DNA from: Oscillatoriales cyanobacterium PMM_0019 | Lineage (GTDB): Bacteria > Cyanobacteriota > Cyanobacteriia > Cyanobacteriales > CASBRB01 | Reading direction: 5' to 3' | Assembly: GCA_949127975.1 (NCBI GenBank) | Contig: CASBRB010000215.1 | Location: 1 to 36,034, forward strand | DNA: 36,034 nucleotides | Part shown: piece after piece, positions 19,086 through 26,945 of the stretch | Numbering within the stretch: position 1 is the stretch's first letter | Layout of the letters: every line of letters starts with the position of its first letter | Program-made: the position numbers and the translations under genes | The notes under the pieces: generated by a model | Databases searched by the model: none | What the model was told of the DNA's origin: nothing | Seen by the model: only the letters and a program-made list of their open reading frames with translations

Positions 19086-19120
19086 ATGAGTCGCTCCATT
19101 ACAAAAACTATCAATGGTGA

Positions 19121-19711
19121 TTAGAAAGCTTTGGTAAAATAGCTTTCGGGAAATTTTTCGGTAATCATCATGGTGTATTTCTGGTTGCTGAGTACGCAGT
19201 AAGTACGAAAGAGCATATTTGATTGCGGCTCAATGTTAAAGTAAGACGACAGTTCATTAGCTGGTGATTTGCCTGAGTCTATAATTTCTTTGAAGGTTTG
19301 AACCTTCTTCTCAAACCAAAGTTTACCAATTGGGGTTTTGGTAGTTATAAGTTCGGTTCGGAATGACTCTTCTAATCTTTCTAGCACAAGAAGAGATTCA
19401 GCGTAAATGTAGTTCTTGCGACTGATTCTACCCCTGAGTAAAATTTTTCTTTCTAGGACATCAGTTCCTTTATCTAAAGCCATAGGGAAGATATCTCGCT
19501 CTAGTTTAACCATTTCTTCTGACAATTTAACCAATTGTATGGGTTCGCCTGAATAGGCTTCTAACAAATCGGTTACGGTGCCATCTGTCGTCAAAAGAAT
19601 TCTTTGAAACGTACTTAATGAGCATGGCTCGATCTGGCTGCGACTTAGCGCTCGCTGCAAGTCATCTCTCAAGAGTGGAGCTGGAGCTAACAAAGTAGTT
19701 TGGTTGTTCAT
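19121..19711 (-). CDS. chorismate pyruvate-lyase family protein (4-hydroxybenzoate synthase-like)
   Basis: FQRILLTTDGTVTDLLEAYSGEPIQLVKLSEE...LERKILLRGRISRKNYIYAESLLVLERL...TPIGKLW; ATG 19711 preceded by GAGGAAAT (the track ORF extends to 19753). Confidence 0.85.
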   Translation of the reverse strand: MNNQTTLLAPAPLLRDDLQRALSRSQIEPCSLSTFQRILLTTDGTVTDLLEAYSGEPIQLVKLSEEMVKLERDIFPMALDKGTDVLERKILLRGRISRKNYIYAESLLVLERLEESFRTELITTKTPIGKLWFEKKVQTFKEIIDSGKSPANELSSYFNIEPQSNMLFRTYCVLSNQKYTMMITEKFPESYFTKAF

Positions 19712-19766
19712 ATTTCCTCGGTTATCGGATGTGAGACAGGTTGATAGGGGCAATAATTGTCAAAGC

Positions 19767-20864
19767 TTAAACGGTCAAGCTTAATTGTTCTTGGCGAACG
19801 GCATCCTGTACAGTTCGGAGATCAGTTGGATGCCGATAGTCAAAAGCTTTACTCAGCACGGCTATCTGGTGCATTAACTCATCAAATTGATCTGGAGTTA
19901 GGGATTGAGGGCCATCAGAGAGTGCTTTGGCGGGATTGGGATGAACTTCAATCATCAAGGAATCGCATCCAGTGGCTAGAGCTGCTATTGCCATTGCTGG
20001 CACGTACTTGGCAACTCCTGTGCCGTGACTGGGGTCGATCGCAATTGGTAGGTGAGTGAGCGATCGCAATACGGGAATTACAGATAAATCCAGGGTGTTG
20101 CGGGTGTATTGCCGATCGAATGTCCGAATCCCTCTCTCACAAAGGATAACATTGGGGTTCCCTGCTGCCAGAATATACTCAGCCGCCATCAGCCATTCTT
20201 CGATCGTGGCTGACATTCCCCGCTTCAACAAAACTGGCTTACAAGAGGCTCCTACTTTCTTCAGCAGTGAGAAGTTTTGCATATTGCGGGCTCCGATTTG
20301 AATGATATCCGCTACCTCTGCTACTTTTTCTAGGTCAGCGGTATCCATCACTTCGGTAACAATTCCTAAACCTGTAGCTTTTCGCGCTGCTGCTAACAAA
20401 CTTAAGGCACTTTCACCGTGTCCCTGGAAAGCATAGGGCGAGGTACGCGGTTTGTAGGCACCACCCCGGAGAAACTGCGCCCCTGCCGCTTTTACTCTGT
20501 GAGCGGTTTCGATAATCATTTGTTCATTTTCTACTGAACACGGCCCACTTATGATAACTACGGGGTAGTTTTGACCAAAGATGACTACTTCATTGGGTGT
20601 TGGTACGATTACCGCACTTGGTTCTCCATAGCGGAATTGCAGGCTGGTTCGCTTAAAAGGTTGCTCTACCCGTATCACCCGATCGATAAATGGGCTGATT
20701 TCTTGGATATTTAGAGGATCGAACTCCGCAGTATCGCCCACTAAACCAATTACCACTTTGTGTTTGCCTACGCTTTTTTCAGGTATCAAACCTAATTTGT
20801 CAACCTCTTGGCTGATGCGGGTTATCTCCGCTTGGGGAGTACCTGGTTTCAGGACTATAATCAT
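19767..20864 (-). CDS. aroF: 3-deoxy-7-phosphoheptulonate (DAHP) synthase, type I-beta with N-terminal ferredoxin-like domain
   Basis: ISGPCSVENEQMIIETA, FLRGGAYKPRTSPYAFQG, IQIGARNMQNFSLL, PVLLKRGMSATIEEWLMAAEYI, IDPSHGTG. Confidence 0.95.
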   Translation of the reverse strand: MIIVLKPGTPQAEITRISQEVDKLGLIPEKSVGKHKVVIGLVGDTAEFDPLNIQEISPFIDRVIRVEQPFKRTSLQFRYGEPSAVIVPTPNEVVIFGQNYPVVIISGPCSVENEQMIIETAHRVKAAGAQFLRGGAYKPRTSPYAFQGHGESALSLLAAARKATGLGIVTEVMDTADLEKVAEVADIIQIGARNMQNFSLLKKVGASCKPVLLKRGMSATIEEWLMAAEYILAAGNPNVILCERGIRTFDRQYTRNTLDLSVIPVLRSLTHLPIAIDPSHGTGVAKYVPAMAIAALATGCDSLMIEVHPNPAKALSDGPQSLTPDQFDELMHQIAVLSKAFDYRHPTDLRTVQDAVRQEQLSLTV

Positions 20865-20920
20865 TGGTTAAACTCCTTGCATCACAGGATTAATTACGAG
20901 TTAACTTTCATCAAACAACA

Positions 20921-20963
20921 AGCCGGAGAAGTGGTTGGCTTGCTTTGCCACACTTCCCCAGCC
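20921..20963 (-). promoter_or_regulatory. strong hairpin in the leader upstream of the DAHP synthase gene
   Basis: On the minus strand GGCTGGGGAAGTGTGGC AAAGCAA GCCAACCACTTCTCCGGCT: GAAGTG/CACTTC and TGGC/GCCA pair, with a GC-rich outer stem including wobbles. Confidence 0.55.
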
Positions 20964-21064
20964 TTGTGAGAATCACACCCATCATGGACTAGGTTTCCAT
21001 CGTCGATATGTAGTTGTTGGAATACTTATCTAGCTGCCAGTCGTCTCAACTGTGCTGTGCTATA

Positions 21065-21289
21065 CTATATTTTATCAGTCGATTTCCACTGTTTTATGTC
21101 TTCATCACTAATTACATAGCAGTAGTGAGTTGAACCTCGAACAATCACCCGAATTTTGTCGGCTTTGATCTTTTCACTTTCAATGGCTAGGTGTCCAAAG
21201 CCTGTCTCTTGCCAAGTTTGACTAAGAGTGTCTTGGATGCGGTCAAAGAGGTCTTTTATCGGTATGGGGACGCTAGAGGGTGATGACAT
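21065..21289 (-). CDS. small conserved-looking hypothetical protein
   Basis: 74-aa ORF upstream of aroF on the same strand. Confidence 0.55.
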   Translation of the reverse strand: MSSPSSVPIPIKDLFDRIQDTLSQTWQETGFGHLAIESEKIKADKIRVIVRGSTHYCYVISDEDIKQWKSTDKI

Positions 21290-21668
21290 AATCCAGTTCT
21301 CAAGGTTGCTTTGTCGTTCAGGTCAACTCCCTGCCGTGTATACTTGGGTTGGCCGGAGTCTGGTTTTTAGCGATCGCAGCATTTACTTTTGCTGTCGATC
21401 ATCTCACAAAGTATAACTTTTTTTTTTGACTTGTCAAGTGCCATTTGGAAATTTATTTGGTTTTTTTTTGGCAACCCCACTCCAAAAGGCTGGGGGCTGA
21501 GCCTGGTAAACGACTTGGTGTCGATCTCACATCTAATCTAACCCACTGTTGGTGGTACGAGATCTGCCTAAAGGCATATCGTTGGCTGCGAGCAGAAGTA
21601 ACATGCGTTCGCTTCTCAGCTCACGATATATAATAATGATGTAGAGCGATCGCGTTGAGAGTACCACC

Positions 21669-23252
21669 TTGAGTTCTCAGATTCCCCAAGACTATCTCAA
21701 AGATCTAACCGCTAAGTACGGCGTGTCCGATGCCGAATTTGAGGCGTTGGCCTTGGCGCTCGAGGAGCGACCTACTTTAGAAATCGCTAAGCAACTAGGG
21801 GTTAGCGATGTGGCGATCCGGAAACGACTCGGTGAGGTATACAGCAAATTTAATATCGTCGGGGGGCGTCCTGGGAAGATCATCGAGTTGAAGCAGTTTA
21901 TTCTTTCCCAGTATCAAATTCGCCAGAGTTCCAGCGCTAACAGTCGCCAGGATTGGGGTGAGGCACCAGAGGTAAATGTTTTTTACGGACGAACTGAAGA
22001 ACTGAAGCTGTTACAGAAATGGATTTTAACAGAGCGGTGTAAAATGTTGGCATTGTTAAATTTGGCTGGCGCAGGGAAAACTACTTTAACAGTACAGTTT
22101 GCTAAACGGGTGATAAACCAGTTTGAGTATGTGATTTGGCGCTCGCTGCGCAACTCCCCGACGCTCTCCGAACTGTTAACTAGCTTAATCCAATTTTTCT
22201 GCGATCGGCAAGAAACCGATTTACCAGAGAACTCGAACGCCCAAATTTCCCGATTGCTTGAGTGTTTACAAGCCCATCGGTGTTTGATAATTTTAGATGA
22301 TTTTGAGACGCTGTTAGAGACAGATAAGTTAGCTGGGTATTATCGCTCTGAATATGAAGGGTATCGAGATTTACTCCAACGAGTGGCGGAAGTTAACCAT
22401 CAAAGTTGCTTGGTGTTTAACAGTTCCGAGTCACCCGCAGAACTAGATTTACTCGATGCCGCCAAAGTCAGGATTTTAAAACTCAAGAGTTCTGAGCCGA
22501 TCGCCAGGGAAATATTTAAACAAAAAGGTTTATCTGCGACTGCTAAAGAATGGCAAGTATTAGTCAGTCGCTATAGGGATAACCTTTTAGCTTTTAAAAT
22601 GATGGCTGCAACTATTAAAGATTTTTTTAATGGTAATGTTGCCATTTTCTTAGAATCCACTGCTTTTTTTGTGGAAGATACGATCGTTCATTTATTAGAG
22701 CAGCAGTTCGAGCGGTTATCTAAAAAAGAAGAAGAGATCCTATATTGGCTAGCTATTAAAAGCGATCCGGTTTCGCTGTTTCAGCTTAAACAGGATATTT
22801 TCGCCACTGGGTCTTTATCCAGTTTATTGATGAATTTGGAGTCTTTAGAGCGTCGCTGCTTGATTGAAAAAAAGACTGAAGGTGAAACCACAGTTTTCGA
22901 CCTGCAACCTTTGGTGAGGAAGTTTGTCGCCAATAGATTAATTGATTCGGGGACTGAGGAGTTTTGTCAGATACTCGTGAATAAAAAATTATCTAATTTA
23001 CAGATAATTAAATTTGTGGATTTTAGCAAATTACCCAAAGGTAATGAACTGATTTGCTCTCAAAATTCGCTGGGAATTACCCAGAATTTAAAAAATAATA
23101 TCCACACTAGATTAATGAAAATCGGTGAAAGTAAAGCCATGCTGAATTCTTTGAACGAATTTTTATCTAACCTTCCAGATAACTCGCCGTTAGAAGTTGG
23201 CTATGCTAGGGATAATGTTCGCTATATACTTAAAGAAATGAAAAATTGTTAA
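21669..23252 (+). CDS. HTH - NB-ARC (STAND) regulatory protein
   Basis: N-terminal HTH (EFEALALALEERPTLEIAKQLGVSDVAIRKRLGEVYSKFNI); P-loop-like LNLAGAGKTTLT; Walker B RCLIILDDFETLL; TTG start. Confidence 0.8.
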   Translation: MSSQIPQDYLKDLTAKYGVSDAEFEALALALEERPTLEIAKQLGVSDVAIRKRLGEVYSKFNIVGGRPGKIIELKQFILSQYQIRQSSSANSRQDWGEAPEVNVFYGRTEELKLLQKWILTERCKMLALLNLAGAGKTTLTVQFAKRVINQFEYVIWRSLRNSPTLSELLTSLIQFFCDRQETDLPENSNAQISRLLECLQAHRCLIILDDFETLLETDKLAGYYRSEYEGYRDLLQRVAEVNHQSCLVFNSSESPAELDLLDAAKVRILKLKSSEPIAREIFKQKGLSATAKEWQVLVSRYRDNLLAFKMMAATIKDFFNGNVAIFLESTAFFVEDTIVHLLEQQFERLSKKEEEILYWLAIKSDPVSLFQLKQDIFATGSLSSLLMNLESLERRCLIEKKTEGETTVFDLQPLVRKFVANRLIDSGTEEFCQILVNKKLSNLQIIKFVDFSKLPKGNELICSQNSLGITQNLKNNIHTRLMKIGESKAMLNSLNEFLSNLPDNSPLEVGYARDNVRYILKEMKNC

Positions 23253-23277
23253 TCTTAATTTAAGGTGGCTAAAGAAT

Positions 23278-24906
23278 GTGAGTTACTGTATCAACCCTAA
23301 GTGTCAAAATCGCCAGAACCATGACAGCCTAAGCATTTGTCAGAGCTGTGGTACTGATTTGCTGATTAATAGTCGATATCGGCTAGTTAGTCCCTTACGC
23401 GAACTGAATGCTACCTACCCAACTGATATTTTTGAGGTTCAGGATTGGGGATTCGGGGTAGATAATTGGGGGACGAGGAAAGTTTTAAAAGTATTAAAGT
23501 ATAATAATAATCCTGATTTAGTCAGACTGTTTAAGCAAGAAGCCCGGACGTTGATCTTTTTGAAAGATTCAGGTATTCCTAAAGTAGAACCGGATGCTTA
23601 CTTTCTGGTTACACTTCCTGAAGGCGCTAAACAATTACACTGCTTGGTAATGGAGTTCATTAAGGGGGAAAATTTAGCGCAGTGGCTGGATACCAATGGG
23701 TCGATTTCTCAAGAGTTAGCTCTTGACTGGTTGGAACAGTTGACAGAAATTTTAAATAAAATCCACAGCCAGAAACTTTTACATCGAGATATTAAAACAT
23801 CGAATTTGATTCTCAGACCGAATGGTGAACTGGCGTTGATTGATTTTGGGACTGTGGGAGTTGGGGAAAATGGGGCGACGCGAGTAGGTACGATTGGATA
23901 TGCTGCACCAGAGCAAATGATAGGAGAAGCTGTGCTGCAATCAGATTTTTTTGCTCTGGGGCGTACTTTTGTGCATTTACTCACGGGTATATCCCCAATG
24001 GACTTTCCCGAAGATTCTAAAACGGGTAAGCTATTTTGGCGAAAGAGTGTCAAGGGGATTTCAAAAGATTTTGCAGATTTGATTGATGATTTGATGGCAC
24101 CGTCTCCAGGAAAGCGTCCGAACAATACGCGAGCTATCTTAAATAGAATAATGGCAATTCGGTCACCTTTAGAAGCACGTCATGCAGCTATTAAACGAGA
24201 GTTAAGATTCTTAGGATTAGTTTCATTAGGAGTTATTACCTCTGGGATGTTAATTTTCCAAGCTGTATTTTGGGCAAATATTTTTTTAAATCTCCAGCTA
24301 GATAAACGTATTCAAAATATAGGAACTGATAGGTATTTAAATAAGAAAATAGAAGAAGCTGAATTGGTTTACAATTTAGCCCTGATATTCAAAGGTAAAA
24401 ATCTGGCAGTTCAATATAACTTAGGAAAAATTTGTGAAATTAGGAATCAATTAGATTGCGCTCAGAAAAAATACAAGATGGTGATTCATAATTTTAAACA
24501 GGTTAAAAATAAAGAAGTTGCTGCTGCTGCCATCAGTAGTTTGACACGCTTGCAGATTCTATCTGAAAAAGGTGAGGTAGACGTTAATTTGATTAGGCAA
24601 GGCTTGAAGCTTACCGAAAACCAAAACATACAAGCTTCATTATATAAAAACCTCGGCTGGGTGCTGTGGCAGCAAAATCGCTATAGGGAAGCTGAGAATT
24701 ATTTAGGGAAGGCGATCGCTCTCTCTAATGATTATGCTTCGCCTTATTGCCTCTTGGCACAGGTACAGGAAGCCGAACATGCTAACTCGTTAGATGCATG
24801 GGAGAACTGCGAAAAATTTACTGACGATAATAACCCAGAAGAGCGGACTTGGCGGAGTATAGCCCGCCAACGCCGTCGGAATGCTCAACCGCCGAACACC
24901 TCATAG
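23278..24906 (+). CDS. Ser/Thr protein kinase with N-terminal 4-Cys motif and C-terminal TPR-like region
   Basis: CINPKCQN...CQSCGTDLL; catalytic LLHRDIKTSNLIL; LIDFGTVG; APEQ; TM segment LGVITSGMLIFQAVFW then TPR-like repeats; GTG start. Confidence 0.92.
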   Translation: MSYCINPKCQNRQNHDSLSICQSCGTDLLINSRYRLVSPLRELNATYPTDIFEVQDWGFGVDNWGTRKVLKVLKYNNNPDLVRLFKQEARTLIFLKDSGIPKVEPDAYFLVTLPEGAKQLHCLVMEFIKGENLAQWLDTNGSISQELALDWLEQLTEILNKIHSQKLLHRDIKTSNLILRPNGELALIDFGTVGVGENGATRVGTIGYAAPEQMIGEAVLQSDFFALGRTFVHLLTGISPMDFPEDSKTGKLFWRKSVKGISKDFADLIDDLMAPSPGKRPNNTRAILNRIMAIRSPLEARHAAIKRELRFLGLVSLGVITSGMLIFQAVFWANIFLNLQLDKRIQNIGTDRYLNKKIEEAELVYNLALIFKGKNLAVQYNLGKICEIRNQLDCAQKKYKMVIHNFKQVKNKEVAAAAISSLTRLQILSEKGEVDVNLIRQGLKLTENQNIQASLYKNLGWVLWQQNRYREAENYLGKAIALSNDYASPYCLLAQVQEAEHANSLDAWENCEKFTDDNNPEERTWRSIARQRRRNAQPPNTS

Positions 24907-24909
24907 AGC

Positions 24910-25101
24910 CTAGGGGTGGATGTAAGGGCAAATGATTTGCCCTTCTAAAGTATCGGTGTGGCATTTCCTTTCGCTGCCAAGCCGGTTTTCCTGCTTGACG
25001 GCTGTTCCCCCAGTAGCAGCGCTAGTTGCTGCGCTTGACAATGCTTGTGATTGTGATAAAATTAGAGCTACAAGCAGTGAACCGATCGACAATTTGTTCA
25101 T
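24910..25101 (-). CDS. short exported peptide
   Basis: MNKLSIGSLLVALILSQSQALSSAATS signal-peptide-like N-terminus; about 40-aa remainder with two Cys (RKCHTDTLEGQIICPYIHP). Confidence 0.45.
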   Translation of the reverse strand: MNKLSIGSLLVALILSQSQALSSAATSAATGGTAVKQENRLGSERKCHTDTLEGQIICPYIHP

Positions 25102-25418
25102 TTGGCTATTACCTCGACAAAACTCTGACCTAGCCATTGCAGTGGGTAGGTATTGAAATCAACCGCAAGATGTTCCAAGGTGTGTATCAAACGCCGTGGA
25201 TGTTTTTATGCGACATTAGAGGTTTTTGTTTGGCATAATTGCTCCCTGTTTGGTGGCTGTATTTCTATCGCGATTCGGCTAGGGAATTTATGCCAGAAAT
25301 TTTATATCTTAGGGAAGATTGACTTTAGGTAAATTATGTAGTTTTAGGTATGGGTTGAGGAACATAGGCAGTACCTGCGCGTAGCGTATAACCCAACTTA
25401 TTGGTTGGAGAACCTACA

Positions 25419-25595
25419 ATGAAACAACCATCTCTAAATGAAAACCCATTATCAGAATTAAATGAAATTCTTGAACTTGCTAGATTAACTGAGGAAAAAC
25501 TCAAGGAATTTAGTGAGGAATCAAAGAGAATAGCCCAGAAGTGGCAACTTAGGGCTGAGGCTAAGCGTGCTGCGGCACATAAGCATGAACAATAA
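25419..25595 (+). CDS. small helical hypothetical protein
   Basis: MKQPSLNENPLSELNEILELARLTEEKLKEFSEESKRIAQKWQLRAEAKRAAAHKHEQ; precedes the DUF433 gene by 24 nt. Confidence 0.5.
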   Translation: MKQPSLNENPLSELNEILELARLTEEKLKEFSEESKRIAQKWQLRAEAKRAAAHKHEQ

Positions 25596-25619
25596 ACAGA
25601 GTAGATAGGGGATATACTT

Positions 25620-25907
25620 ATGGTTCTCAAGGAATTAGAAGCGCAACTCATTTCCTTAACTCCTGAAGAAAAAACTCAGGCGATCCAAATATTAATCAAA
25701 AGTTTAACTACCAGCTTTCCAGGGGTTGAAAAGACTCCTGGTGTAGTCGGTGGAGATGCTTGTATTGCTAAAACCCGCATACCTGTTTGGGGATTGGTGA
25801 ATGCTCGTCGTCTAGGCATAAGTGAATCTGAATTACTGTATGATTATCCTAGTCTTTGTGCAGCAGATTTAGTGAATGCTTGGGCTTATGCTGAAGCATA
25901 TCCGTAA
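25620..25907 (+). CDS. DUF433 domain protein (antitoxin-like)
   Basis: TPGVVGGDACIAKTRIPVWGLVNARRLGISESELLYDYPSLCAADLVNAWAYAEAYP: typical DUF433 (winged-HTH-like) sequence. Confidence 0.9.
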   Translation: MVLKELEAQLISLTPEEKTQAIQILIKSLTTSFPGVEKTPGVVGGDACIAKTRIPVWGLVNARRLGISESELLYDYPSLCAADLVNAWAYAEAYP

Positions 25908-26127
25908 TTTGTGCCTCAAGTCCATCTTTAGAGATTCGCATTCCTGACGTGTGAGAGCGATATACTTTCTGCCAGTGTTGGTAGTGTTGAGGTATTTTCG
26001 GGGCTGGGGGTAGGTTGCCATCGCGGGAAATATGGGGGCGCAAACCTTCTGAGGCAATTTGCAGGGTGACAGTAAACCCCTGCTCAAAACTTCCGTCTCC
26101 TAGTTTGACGATCGCTATTTTCCCCAT
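25849..26127 (-). CDS. free-standing copy of the CHAT-associated N-terminal domain
   Basis: MGKIAIVKLGDGSFEQGFTVTLQIASEGLRPHISRDGNLPPAPKIPQHYQHWQKVYR aligns with the N-terminus of CHAT protein 6607-9180; ATG at 26127. Confidence 0.7.
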   Translation of the reverse strand: MGKIAIVKLGDGSFEQGFTVTLQIASEGLRPHISRDGNLPPAPKIPQHYQHWQKVYRSHTSGMRISKDGLEAQITDMLQHKPKHSLNLLHKD

Positions 26128-26192
26128 AGTGCCCTGATACTGCTTTTTTTTATATTGACACTTTTTCCCGTTATGGGGTTTGTTAAAGATGT

Positions 26193-26945
26193 TCAAATTA
26201 CAAAATATTCGGTGATGCTAGCATCGCCCAATGCTATTTTGACACTAAAACTTTCTAAAGCTTCACCTCTAAACTGGAGTTGAATCCAATTATCAGCATT
26301 CCTGGCTTGAGCTTTCAGAAATATTTCTCCAGTTTCATCTAGGACAATGAGCTTCACTCCAGGGGGCAGATATGGATCTTTACCAATGGGATAAAGCTGG
26401 AAGAGAATGTCCCTTCTCTGATTTCGTTCTAACTCAACATTGCCCATTAAAGCCAGTGGTGTTTTAAGTTCGCCTCCAAAGTCAATTAATTTAACCAGCA
26501 CTACCTTCTTTTCTATGGTACCAGGTTCGCCACTTCTGTAACGATTAGCTGTTGCAAATCGAAAAACTAAGTTTTCCTCTTGGCTCCTCAAGAATGATTC
26601 AAGGGTTTGCCAACCTGAATCAAAAACATCTTGAAACCATTGGGTCAAGTTCACGCCGATTTGACCTAATTCGGGGGCTAAGGTGAGAAATTGTTGATAA
26701 GCGTTGCTCAGTTCCTGTGTTTCTGGTAGTTCATCCCGCTTTTTCCTCACTATCTCCTTTTGCTTGTGGGCATCATTAAAATCAGGGGAAGACTCGTTAA
26801 CCCGCTCGTAGGCATTAAGAGCTTGGTTATATTCCTCTCTGGCTTCATCGTACTGCTTTAACAGCCCAAAGTAATCGCCTACGACTTCGGCAACTTCTCC
26901 CACTAAAAATTCATTTCTTTTCTGAGAGCTAATAATATTCGACAT
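26193..26945 (-). CDS. TPR-like region fused to the DUF1822 C-terminal module
   Basis: YFGLLKQYDEAREEYNQALNAYERV, then the module ending YLPPGVKLIVLDETGEIFLKAQARNADNWIQLQFRGEALESFSVKIALGDASITEYFVI. Confidence 0.8.
   Translation of the reverse strand: MSNIISSQKRNEFLVGEVAEVVGDYFGLLKQYDEAREEYNQALNAYERVNESSPDFNDAHKQKEIVRKKRDELPETQELSNAYQQFLTLAPELGQIGVNLTQWFQDVFDSGWQTLESFLRSQEENLVFRFATANRYRSGEPGTIEKKVVLVKLIDFGGELKTPLALMGNVELERNQRRDILFQLYPIGKDPYLPPGVKLIVLDETGEIFLKAQARNADNWIQLQFRGEALESFSVKIALGDASITEYFVI

Noticed and set aside
19757-20301. Plus-strand ORFs opposite the DAHP synthase
   Set aside because: Antisense shadows; the DAHP synthase frame has all the family motifs
960-24720. Scattered GCGATCGC octamers as regulatory sites
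   Set aside because: These are the abundant HIP1 palindromes of cyanobacteria and carry no locus-specific signal
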